This document shows, piece by piece, positions 34,824-43,457 of a stretch of DNA of 64,000 nt. Positions within the stretch are counted from its first letter, which is position 1. Each line of letters begins with the position of its first letter. The stretch is from JARRLC01 sp050290865 (GTDB lineage Bacteria > Pseudomonadota > Alphaproteobacteria > Rhizobiales > Rhodomicrobiaceae): positions 1 to 64,000 of the forward strand of contig JBNKIW010000011.1 of NCBI GenBank assembly GCA_050290865.1, read 5' to 3'. Made by a program: the position numbers and the translations under genes. The notes below the pieces were generated by a model. That model searched no databases, was not told the origin of the DNA, and saw nothing but the letters and a program-made list of their open reading frames with translations.

Positions 34824-37609
34824 CCCAGGGAACAAGCAGCGCACTGGCCGGAGGCAGCGAGCCGCAGGCCAAGAGTTCGGGCACCAGGACACGGCCGTTG
34901 GGGGCTGGAATGAGCATTCAGGCATCTGAGAAGTTCAAATATTTCGTCGGCATCAATTCGCTTGCCGAAATCGTCACCTGCAAGGACCGGGTTTGTGTGC
35001 TGAACGTACTCGGCAACGAGTCGCGCACGGTCGCGCCGGTCAGCCACGCCTATTCGGGCGGCAACATCGTGTTCGGCACCTCGCCCGGTCGGCGCGGCGA
35101 AGTGCTGGAGACGCCCGCGGGGCCGATCCCGGTCTACAACAACGTTCGCGAGGGCCTGGAAGACGGGCACAAGTTCAATGTCGGCGTCGTCCACCTGCCG
35201 CCGGCCGCCGTGCGCGACGGCGTTTTCGAACTGATCCGCGTCAACCGCGATATCGAGAAGATCATCATTCTCACCGAAAAGGTGCCGGTCCATGACGTCC
35301 GCGAAATCCGCGCCCTGGCGCAGCAGCGCAGCGTCGATGTGTTCGGACCGAACTGCCTCGGCGTGGCCGATGCCTGGAACCATATCCGTATTGGCGGCGC
35401 GCTCGGCGGCGACAAGCCCGAGGAGACACTGCGCAAAGGCTCGGTGGCGATCTACTCGAACTCCGGCAATTTCACCACCACCATTGCCGCCTATCTGAAA
35501 GCGGGGGGCTGGGGCACGACGACCAGTATTTCCAGCGGCAAGGACCTCTATATCTGCTTCGGCCCCGCCGAGTTCGCCCACGCCTTCGACAACGATGCGC
35601 GCTCCCGGGCGGCGGTCCTGTATGTCGAGCCCGGCGGATATTACGAGCAGAACCTGGAGTTCAAAAAGCCGATCGTCGCCTGCGTCGTCGGGCGCTGGAA
35701 GGCGAAGCTGACGCGCGCGGTCGGTCACGCGGGCGCCATGGCGGGGACCGGCGACTCCGCCGAGGCCAAGGAAAAGTGGTTCCTGAATGCGCTGAAGGTC
35801 AACGGCATTTTCACGCCGGAAACCCCGATCGTCTCGCAGGCCGGGGCGGTGGTGACTAACATCTCCCATATCCCCGCGGCGCTCAGCGCGGTGATGAAGC
35901 TCAACGGCGTCGAGCCCGACTTCGAGCCAGAAGGCGATCTCACGCTCAAGCCGTGGCTCGGCAGCAATCAGGGCCTGGAACTGCCTCCCGAACTCGACAT
36001 GCCGCCCGTCGAAGCGATCCAGCCCTACAGGAGCCAGCTTGCCGAGCTGTCCCAGCAGGTCGGCGCCGTGTTCCCGCGCGAGGTCATGAAGGACCGCTCC
36101 GGGTCATCGATGATGGACGCCAAGACGCAGGTCACGAAGGTCAGCGGCGTGTCCATTCTCGACACCGCGAACTTCCCGCTCGAGTCCAATTACTGCTTGG
36201 CGCTGGTGCGCGAGCACAACGACGACAACGACAACGCACTGTTCAATACCGCCATCGCGGCCGAAGTCACGCTCGGCGAAGACGTGATGAAGATCGTCGA
36301 CACGGTCCGTGACGGCGGCAACGCGCCCAATACCGTGCTGGCGGCGGCCTGTGCGGCAGTCGGGCCGCAGCGTACCATCGGCGCGTGCGAAGCGGCGGCC
36401 ACGCTCATCGGCCTGTTCGCGCCTTCCGGCCTTCAGGCCGGCGACGAGGAAGGCTTCGATCTCTCCGCGATCAGGGCCGACGCGGCGCAACTGGCGGTGC
36501 TCACGGGCGAAACCGCCGACCCCAAGGCCACGGCCATGCTGGCGGGCCTGGAAGCGCGCGGCGCGCGTTCGGTGTTCATCGACTATCTGCGCTCCCTGGA
36601 TCGCCACCCGACGGCAGACGCGGTCCTGGCGGCGATCACCACGACGATCTCGTGGAGCGCGCTGACGAAGAAGAAGATCACACGCAACACCGCACGCAAT
36701 CTGCCGTGGTACGCGCGTCTCTTCGCCACGATCATCGGGGCATCCGTCGAAGGCGCAAAACACGAGCCGGACAGCTTCTGCGGCGTCTCCGTCAAGGATC
36801 TCATCAACAAATGGTCGGCCACCGAGGTCGCCTATCTGGCGCTTCTCGGCGAGACGCCGACGACGGAAAAACTGTTCCCGTTCCAGGTCCTCCTGGGTCT
36901 CATCATCTCCAACGGTCCCGGCACGATCTCCGCGCAAGGGTGCAAAGGCGCCGTCTCGGCCGACGGTCCTGAGACGCCGGAACGTGTGCAGATCAACAAG
37001 GCGATGATTGGCTTCCTGACCCACACCGGTTTTGCCCATGGCGGCAACGGCTTCGAGGGTATCAAGTTCCTCATCGACCAGTTCGGCGGCACGAATCTCG
37101 AAGATCCGGGCACCCCGAATCACGGCCTAGATCTGAAGGAGATGGCCACGAAGTTTGCAGTCGCTTTCGGCAAGGAGAAGAAGGCGAAGAAAGGCGTCGG
37201 AGAGAGTGCGCGGAACATCCCTGGCATCAATCACCCCGTCTTCAGGAACCAGGTGGTCAACAAGGACCCGCGCGAAGTCTACCTCTCCGAGCTCTTCAAG
37301 GAGCGCGGAGAAGCCAATGTTTTCCACGACTTTTATAGCGCCGTGGTGCAGGCGCTCTACGATTCCGGGGTCACCGCCAACGTGTTCTGCGTTAACATCG
37401 ACGCAGTGATTGCGGCGCTGCTCCTCAAACTCCTCTGGCCCCGGTACCGCTCGGGCGCCTTTTCCGAAGAAGCCCTGGAGAACGCTGCGTTCACGGCCTT
37501 CCTGTTCGGGCGAATGGTTGGTTGCGCCGGCGAGATCGTCGACCACACCAGCCGCGGTCGCAACATGGATACCCGCACGCCGGCTTCCCAATGTACTTTC
37601 GTTTCGTGA
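34820..37609 (+). CDS. aclA: ATP-citrate lyase, alpha subunit (long, divergent type)
   Basis: 929 residues if started at the ATG overlapping aclB, or 899 from MSIQASEKF at 34910, which fits the conserved core better. The N-terminal half is a CoA-binding and ligase region (VFGPNCLGVADAWNHI, IYSNSGNFTTTIAAYL) with the phospho-histidine loop in AVGHAGAMAGTGDSAE. A middle region of about 250 residues shows no motif I recognise. The C-terminal part is citrate-synthase/citryl-CoA-lyase-like (ISNGPGTISAQGCKGAVSA, GFAHGGNGFEGIKFL). The classical Chlorobium-type subunit is near 600 residues, so this belongs to a longer variant, possibly the type II enzyme described for the magnetotactic coccus MC-1. 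Confidence 0.9.
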   Translation: MTQGTSSALAGGSEPQAKSSGTRTRPLGAGMSIQASEKFKYFVGINSLAEIVTCKDRVCVLNVLGNESRTVAPVSHAYSGGNIVFGTSPGRRGEVLETPAGPIPVYNNVREGLEDGHKFNVGVVHLPPAAVRDGVFELIRVNRDIEKIIILTEKVPVHDVREIRALAQQRSVDVFGPNCLGVADAWNHIRIGGALGGDKPEETLRKGSVAIYSNSGNFTTTIAAYLKAGGWGTTTSISSGKDLYICFGPAEFAHAFDNDARSRAAVLYVEPGGYYEQNLEFKKPIVACVVGRWKAKLTRAVGHAGAMAGTGDSAEAKEKWFLNALKVNGIFTPETPIVSQAGAVVTNISHIPAALSAVMKLNGVEPDFEPEGDLTLKPWLGSNQGLELPPELDMPPVEAIQPYRSQLAELSQQVGAVFPREVMKDRSGSSMMDAKTQVTKVSGVSILDTANFPLESNYCLALVREHNDDNDNALFNTAIAAEVTLGEDVMKIVDTVRDGGNAPNTVLAAACAAVGPQRTIGACEAAATLIGLFAPSGLQAGDEEGFDLSAIRADAAQLAVLTGETADPKATAMLAGLEARGARSVFIDYLRSLDRHPTADAVLAAITTTISWSALTKKKITRNTARNLPWYARLFATIIGASVEGAKHEPDSFCGVSVKDLINKWSATEVAYLALLGETPTTEKLFPFQVLLGLIISNGPGTISAQGCKGAVSADGPETPERVQINKAMIGFLTHTGFAHGGNGFEGIKFLIDQFGGTNLEDPGTPNHGLDLKEMATKFAVAFGKEKKAKKGVGESARNIPGINHPVFRNQVVNKDPREVYLSELFKERGEANVFHDFYSAVVQALYDSGVTANVFCVNIDAVIAALLLKLLWPRYRSGAFSEEALENAAFTAFLFGRMVGCAGEIVDHTSRGRNMDTRTPASQCTFVS

Positions 37610-37665
37610 CATGAGGACGTTGCGCCGGAGCGGCGAGACACAAACATTGACCCAGGGATGACGGC

Positions 37666-39894
37666 ATGACGCAGCAACCGACGATATATTGGACGAAAGT
37701 CGACGAAGCACCGGCACTGGCGACCTACTCGCTGCTGCCCATCGTCCAGGCCTTTACCGGCGTTGCCGGTATCGGCGTGGAAACGCGGGACATCTCGCTG
37801 GCCGGGCGCATCCTGGCCAATTTCCCGGAGAATCTGAGCGCTGATCAGCGGCAGGCCGACGATCTGGCACAGCTTGGCGAAATGGCGAAGACGCCCGAGG
37901 CCAACATCATCAAGCTGCCCAATATCAGCGCCTCGCTCCCGCAGTTGAACGCAGCCATCAAGGAGTTGCAGTCGAAGGGCTACAACATTCCGGACTACCC
38001 GGAAGACCCGAAAACGGACGCCGAGAAGGAAATCAAGGCGCGTTACGCCAAGGTGCTCGGCAGCGCCGTCAACCCCGTCCTGCGCGAAGGCAATTCCGAC
38101 CGCCGCGCGGCGCCGTCGGTGAAAGCGTACGCCCGCAAGCACCCGCACAAAATGGGAGCGTGGTCGCCTGACTCGAGGACGCATGTCGCCCATATGAGCG
38201 ACGGCGATTTCTATGGCAGCGAGAAATCCGTCACCGTCGAGGAGGCGGGTTCGTTCCGCATCGAGTTCGTCGGCGACGACGGCACGACCGCGGTGCTGAA
38301 GGAAAAGACGCCTTACAAGCCGGGCGAAGTCATCGACGCCGCGGTGATGAGCCGCCGCGCGCTTCGCGAATTCTTCGAGGCGCAGATGGAGGACGCCAAA
38401 GCGCTGGGCGTGCTGCTGTCGCTGCATCTCAAGGCCACCATGATGAAGGTTTCCGACCCGATCATGTTCGGCCACGCGGTCGCGGTCTATTTCAAGGACG
38501 TGTTCGAGAAGCACGCCGCTACTTTCAAGGAACTCGGCGTCAACCCAAACAACGGCCTCGGCGACCTCTACGCCAAGATCGCCACCCTGCCGGAAGCCAA
38601 GCGCGCGGAAATCGAGGCGGATATCAAGGCCGTGTATGCGGCGGAGCCCGAACTGGCGATGGTGAATTCCGACAAAGGCATCACCAACCTGCACGTGCCG
38701 AGCGACGTGATCGTCGATGCCTCAATGCCCGCGATGATCCGCGAAAGCGGCAAGATGTGGGGGCCGGACGGCTGCCTGCACGACACCACGGCGACGATCC
38801 CCGATCGCTGTTACGCCCGCGTCTACCAGACGGTCATCGACGACTGCAAGAAGCACGGCGCCTACGACCCCACGACCATGGGCAGCGTGCCGAATGTCGG
38901 TCTCATGGCGCAGAAGGCCGAGGAATACGGCTCGCACGACAAGACCTTCGAAATCGCAGGCGACGGCTCGGTCCGTGCCGTGGATGAAGCGGGCAACGTG
39001 CTGCTCGAACAGCGGGTCGAGGCGGGCGACATCTTCCGCATGTGCCAGGTGAAGGACGCCGCCATTCAGGACTGGGTCAAGCTTGCGGTCACCCGCGCGC
39101 GCTTCAGCGACACTCCCGTCGTGTTCTGGCTGGACAAACACCGTGCCCATGACGTGCAGATCATTCAGAAGGTCCTGCACTATCTGAAGGAGCATGACAC
39201 GACCGGGCTCGACATCCGCATCATGCCGCCCGAGGAGGCCACGCAGTTCTCGCTCGACCGCATTCGCCAGGGGCAGGATACGATTTCCGCCACCGGCAAC
39301 GTGCTGCGCGACTACCTCACCGACCTGTTCCCGATCCTGGAACTGGGCACCAGCGCCAAGATGCTATCCATCGTGCCGCTGATGAACGGCGGCGGACTGT
39401 TCGAGACCGGCGCGGGCGGATCGGCGCCGAAGCACGTGCAGCAGTTCCTGGAGGAAGGCTATCTGCGCTGGGACTCGCTCGGCGAATATCTGGCTCTCGG
39501 CGTGTCGCTCGAACATCTGGCGCATGTCTTCAACAATGCGAGGGCCAAGATCCTGTCGGAGACGCTCGACGAGGCCAACGCCAAGATCCTCGAGAACAAC
39601 CGCTCACCGGCCCGCAAAGTCGGCGAGTTGGACAACCGCGGCAGCCATTTCTACCTCGCCCAATATTGGGCGCAGGCCCTGGCGGCGCAGACCAAGGATC
39701 CGGAGCTGGCGGCGCGCTTTGGCCCCGTTGCCAAAGTGCTGAGCGAAAACGAGGAGAAGATCCTCGCCGAGCTGACCGGCGCCCAGCGGCAGCCTCAGGA
39801 TATCGGCGGCTATTTCCGGCCGGATTTCGAGAAGGCGTCCCAGGCCATGCGTCCGAGCCCGACGCTGAACGCGGCGCTGGCCATGCTTGCATAA
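37666..39894 (+). CDS. icd: Isocitrate dehydrogenase (NADP), monomeric type
   Basis: 742 residues, the standard length of the monomeric NADP-dependent class. It starts MTQQPTIYWTKVDEAPALATY. Motifs include NVSA-type LPNISASLPQLNAAI, VLREGNSDRRAA, MGAWSPDSRTHVAHM and SDPIMFGHAV. In a reductive cycle it would carboxylate 2-oxoglutarate to isocitrate with NADPH; in the oxidative direction it does the reverse. It is 57 nt after aclA and 66 nt before acnB, in the same direction. Confidence 0.95.
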   Translation: MTQQPTIYWTKVDEAPALATYSLLPIVQAFTGVAGIGVETRDISLAGRILANFPENLSADQRQADDLAQLGEMAKTPEANIIKLPNISASLPQLNAAIKELQSKGYNIPDYPEDPKTDAEKEIKARYAKVLGSAVNPVLREGNSDRRAAPSVKAYARKHPHKMGAWSPDSRTHVAHMSDGDFYGSEKSVTVEEAGSFRIEFVGDDGTTAVLKEKTPYKPGEVIDAAVMSRRALREFFEAQMEDAKALGVLLSLHLKATMMKVSDPIMFGHAVAVYFKDVFEKHAATFKELGVNPNNGLGDLYAKIATLPEAKRAEIEADIKAVYAAEPELAMVNSDKGITNLHVPSDVIVDASMPAMIRESGKMWGPDGCLHDTTATIPDRCYARVYQTVIDDCKKHGAYDPTTMGSVPNVGLMAQKAEEYGSHDKTFEIAGDGSVRAVDEAGNVLLEQRVEAGDIFRMCQVKDAAIQDWVKLAVTRARFSDTPVVFWLDKHRAHDVQIIQKVLHYLKEHDTTGLDIRIMPPEEATQFSLDRIRQGQDTISATGNVLRDYLTDLFPILELGTSAKMLSIVPLMNGGGLFETGAGGSAPKHVQQFLEEGYLRWDSLGEYLALGVSLEHLAHVFNNARAKILSETLDEANAKILENNRSPARKVGELDNRGSHFYLAQYWAQALAAQTKDPELAARFGPVAKVLSENEEKILAELTGAQRQPQDIGGYFRPDFEKASQAMRPSPTLNAALAMLA

Positions 39895-39959
39895 ATTGTT
39901 GACGAGCGGGGAATGGTTAACAGAAGAAGCAAGAGCCATTCCCGCCGATTACAAAGGAT

Positions 39960-42560
39960 ATGACCATGCTTGAAGCCTATCGTGCCCATGCCGCCGAACG
40001 CGCGGCGCTCGGCATTCCGGCCCTGCCGCTGACCGCTGAGCAGACCGGCGGACTCGTCGAACTCCTCAAGAACCCGCCCGCGGGCGAAGAGGCTTTCCTT
40101 CTCGACCTCCTCAGCAATCGCGTCCCCGCCGGCGTGGACGACGCGGCAAAGGTGAAGGCCGGGTTCCTGGCCAAGGTGGCCAAGGGCGAAGAGACCTGCC
40201 CGCTGATTTCCAAGATCCGCGCCACCGAACTGCTCGGCACCATGCTGGGCGGTTTCAACATCAAGCCGCTCATCGGCCTGCTGGCTGACGCCGAATGCGC
40301 CGCCGCGGCGACGCACGCCCTGAAGCACACGCTTCTGATGTTCGACTATTTCAACGACGTCAAGGCGCTGGCCGGGTCCGGCGGTCCAGGGAGCGAGAAC
40401 GCCAAGGCGGTCATGCAGTCCTGGGCGGATGCCGAGTGGTTCACCGCGCGCCCCTCAGTGCCCGAGAGCCTGACCATCACCGTCTTCAAGGTCACGGGCG
40501 AGACCAACACCGACGATCTCTCGCCCGCGCCGGACGCCTGGAGCCGTCCCGACATCCCGCTGCACGCGCTCGCCATGCTGAAGAACCCGCGCCCCGGTAT
40601 CGAACCGGACGAGCCCGGCAAGATCGGCCCGCTGAAGCTGCTCGAATCCCTGCGGGCAAAGGGGCACCTCGTGGCCTATGTCGGCGATGTCGTCGGCACC
40701 GGCTCGTCGCGCAAATCGGCGACCAACTCCGTGCTGTGGTTCACCGGGGAGGATATCCCCCACGTGCCGAACAAGCGCTTCGGCGGCGTGTGCCTGGGCG
40801 CCAAGATCGCGCCGATCTTCTTCAACACCATGGAGGACGCCGGCGCGCTGCCGATCGAACTCGACGTGTCGCAGATGGATATGGGTGACGTGGTCGAGTT
40901 GCGCCCCCATGAAGGCAAGGCGCTGAAGAACGGCCAGGTCATCGCCGAGTTCAAGCTCAAGTCGGACGTCATCTTCGACGAGGTGCGCGCCGGTGGCCGC
41001 ATTCCGCTGATCATCGGCCGCGACCTGACCTCGAAAGCCCGCGCCGCGCTCGGCCTCGAACCTTCGACGCTGTTCCGCCAGCCCGTCCAGCCCGCCGACA
41101 CCGGCAAAGGCTACACGCTGGCCCAGAAGATGGTCGGACGCGCCTGCGGCCTGTCCGAGGGCAAGGGCGTGCGTCCCGGCACCTATTGCGAGCCGAAGAT
41201 GAGCACCGTCGGTTCGCAGGACACCACCGGGCCGATGACCCGCGACGAGATGAAAGACCTCGCCTGCATGGCGTTTTCCGCCGATCTGGTGATGCAGTCC
41301 TTCTGCCACACGTCGGCGTACCCCAAGCCGGTGGACGTCAAGACGCACGCGACGCTCCCCGATTTCATCTCCAGCCGCGGCGGCATCGCCCTGCGTCCGG
41401 GCGATGGCGTCATTCACTCCTGGATCAACCGCATGATCCTGCCCGACACGGTCGGCACCGGCGGCGACTCGCACACGCGCTTCCCGCTCGGCATTTCCTT
41501 CCCCGCGGGTTCCGGCCTCGTCGCCTTCGCGGCGGCCACGGGGATGATGCCGCTCGACATGCCGCAGTCGGTGCTGGTGCGCTTCAAGGGCACGATGCAG
41601 CCCGGCATTACGCTGCGCGATCTGGTGAACGCCATACCCCACGTCGCCATCCAGCAGGGCCTGCTGACGGTCGAGAAGAAGGGCAAGAAGAACGTGTTCT
41701 CCGGCGCCATCCTGGAAATCGAGGGGCTGGAGCACCTGAAGGTGGAACAGGCGTTCGAACTGGCCAATGCCTCGGCGGAACGCTCAGCGGCGGCGGCGGC
41801 CGTGCGCCTCGATAAGGAGCCGGTGATCGAGTACACGCGCTCGAACGTCGCGCTTCTCAAATGGTTGGTGGCCCATGGCTACCAGGACCGCGCCACGATC
41901 GAACGCCGCATCGCGGCCATGGAGGCGTGGCTCGCCGATCCGCAGCTTCTGCAGGCCGATCCGGATGCGGAGTATGCGGCCGTCGTCGAGATCGACATGA
42001 GCGAGATAAAGGAGCCGATCGTCGCCTGCCCCAACGATCCGGACGACGTGAAGCTCCTGTCCGAGGTCGCGGGCGAGAAGATCGACGAGGTGTTCATCGG
42101 CAGTTGCATGACCAATATCGGTCACTTCCGGGCCGCGGGCAAGCTGCTGGCAGGCAAGAAGGATCTGCCCACGCGCCTGTGGATCGCACCGCCGACGAAA
42201 ATGGACGAGATGGTGCTTCGCGAGGAGGGCGTCTACAGCGTGCTCGGCACATCCGGCGCCCGCGTGGAGACGCCAGGCTGTTCGCTGTGCATGGGCAACC
42301 AGGCGCAGACGCGCAAGGGCGCCACGGCGATTTCGACCTCGACGCGCAACTTCCCCAACCGTCTCGGCATCGACACCCGCGTCTATCTGGGCTCGGCGGA
42401 ACTGGCGGCAATCTGCGCGCTGCTGGGACGTATGCCAACGGCCGCAGAGTACGCCGAACACATGAAGGCGGTCAGCGAAAAGGCCGGAGAAATCTACCGT
42501 TACATGAACTTCGACCAGATCACGGAGTTCAGCGGCGAGGGCGCGAAAACCGCCGCTTAA
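39960..42560 (+). CDS. acnB: Aconitate hydratase B
   Basis: 866 residues, the expected length for the bifunctional aconitase/2-methylisocitrate dehydratase AcnB. The domain order typical of AcnB is present, beginning with the helical repeat domain (MTMLEAYRAHAAERAALG), then TNTDDLSPAPDAWSRPD and VGTGSSRKSATNSV. The cluster ligands are visible in GSCMTNIGHF and GCSLCMGNQA, and catalytic residues in GGDSHTRFPLG. It interconverts isocitrate and citrate, joining icd to acl. A G/A-rich ribosome binding site (AAAGGAT) precedes the ATG. Confidence 0.97.
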   Translation: MTMLEAYRAHAAERAALGIPALPLTAEQTGGLVELLKNPPAGEEAFLLDLLSNRVPAGVDDAAKVKAGFLAKVAKGEETCPLISKIRATELLGTMLGGFNIKPLIGLLADAECAAAATHALKHTLLMFDYFNDVKALAGSGGPGSENAKAVMQSWADAEWFTARPSVPESLTITVFKVTGETNTDDLSPAPDAWSRPDIPLHALAMLKNPRPGIEPDEPGKIGPLKLLESLRAKGHLVAYVGDVVGTGSSRKSATNSVLWFTGEDIPHVPNKRFGGVCLGAKIAPIFFNTMEDAGALPIELDVSQMDMGDVVELRPHEGKALKNGQVIAEFKLKSDVIFDEVRAGGRIPLIIGRDLTSKARAALGLEPSTLFRQPVQPADTGKGYTLAQKMVGRACGLSEGKGVRPGTYCEPKMSTVGSQDTTGPMTRDEMKDLACMAFSADLVMQSFCHTSAYPKPVDVKTHATLPDFISSRGGIALRPGDGVIHSWINRMILPDTVGTGGDSHTRFPLGISFPAGSGLVAFAAATGMMPLDMPQSVLVRFKGTMQPGITLRDLVNAIPHVAIQQGLLTVEKKGKKNVFSGAILEIEGLEHLKVEQAFELANASAERSAAAAAVRLDKEPVIEYTRSNVALLKWLVAHGYQDRATIERRIAAMEAWLADPQLLQADPDAEYAAVVEIDMSEIKEPIVACPNDPDDVKLLSEVAGEKIDEVFIGSCMTNIGHFRAAGKLLAGKKDLPTRLWIAPPTKMDEMVLREEGVYSVLGTSGARVETPGCSLCMGNQAQTRKGATAISTSTRNFPNRLGIDTRVYLGSAELAAICALLGRMPTAAEYAEHMKAVSEKAGEIYRYMNFDQITEFSGEGAKTAA

Positions 42561-42607
42561 CGCCAAAGGGTGGCCGGAACTATTCGAACCACGAGTGAGG
42601 AGTGGAC

Positions 42608-43333
42608 ATGCAGAAGGAGAACACCCAGGACGGGAAAGGCGGCAAACGCCAGCGCGTCCAGGCGAACATGGTGAATGTGTACATCATGGGCAAACGCCAC
42701 GTTGTGCCCGAGCATGCCACGATCATGCGCGCCATCGAATATGCCGGCCACCAGATCATCCGCGGCGCCGGTTGCCGTGAAGGCTTCTGCGGCGCCTGCG
42801 GCACCATCTACCGGCTGCCGGGCGACTACCGGCTGCACACCGGGCTGGCGTGCACCACCCTCGTCAAAGAGGGCATGTCGCTGACGCAGATCCCGTCGGT
42901 GCCGATGGAGAAGAAGCCCTACGATCTGGAGAAGCTGAAGCCCAACGTCAGCGCCGTTCTGGAGGTCTACCCCGTGACCTTCCGCTGCGTCGCCTGCGGC
43001 ACCTGCTCGAAAGCCTGTCCGCAGAAGCTGCCCGTCATGGACTACATCCAGGCAGCGATGCGCGGCGACCTTGCGACGGTGGCGGACATTGCCTTCGACT
43101 GCGTCGCCTGCGGCCTGTGCGCGCTGCGCTGTCCGGCGGAGATCATCCAGCACGAGGTCGGCATCCTGTCGAAGCGCCTCACCGGCCGTTATCTGCGCAA
43201 GGAGAGCCCGGAACTCGACGACCGTATCGCCGAAGTGCGCGCCCGCAAGTTCGACGCGGAATATTCCGAGCTGATGGCGATGGACAAGAACGTTCTCAGC
43301 AAACTCTATTACGACCGCGACATCGAACCATGA
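42608..43333 (+). CDS. frdB: Soluble-type fumarate reductase iron-sulfur subunit
   Basis: 241 residues from the ATG at 42608 (AGGAG 7 nt upstream). The N-terminal plant-type 2Fe-2S domain has CREGFCGACGTIYRL and GLACTTLV. The C-terminal part has two full motifs, CVACGTCSKACP and CVACGLCALRCP. Quinone-linked Frd/Sdh enzymes usually have an incomplete second motif there that holds a 3Fe-4S cluster. Two complete 4Fe-4S motifs, and the lack of any membrane-anchor gene nearby, suggest an enzyme that takes electrons from a soluble donor. It is separated from frdA by a palindromic repeat. Confidence 0.85.
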   Translation: MQKENTQDGKGGKRQRVQANMVNVYIMGKRHVVPEHATIMRAIEYAGHQIIRGAGCREGFCGACGTIYRLPGDYRLHTGLACTTLVKEGMSLTQIPSVPMEKKPYDLEKLKPNVSAVLEVYPVTFRCVACGTCSKACPQKLPVMDYIQAAMRGDLATVADIAFDCVACGLCALRCPAEIIQHEVGILSKRLTGRYLRKESPELDDRIAEVRARKFDAEYSELMAMDKNVLSKLYYDRDIEP

Positions 43334-43340
43334 CCCTTTA

Positions 43341-43415
43341 TTGTCATGTCCGCGCAAGCGGGCATCCAGAATAGCGATGGCGAAAACTGGATTCTCGCCT
43401 TCGCGGGAATGACAA
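43341..43415. repeat. Dispersed palindromic repeat between frdB and frdA
   Basis: Imperfect arms of about 29 nt, the left opening TTGTCATGTCCGCG and the right closing CGCGGGAATGACAA, surround a short loop. The pattern GTCAT..CGCG..AAGCGGG..ATCCAG / CTGGAT..CGCGGGAATGAC is a widely recognised intergenic repeat type in Proteobacteria. It splits what would otherwise be a tight frdB-frdA pair. Confidence 0.8.
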
Positions 43416-43457
43416 GAGCTTGGCGTCTCGGCTTCTGCTTCTCGATTGGAGTAACAC

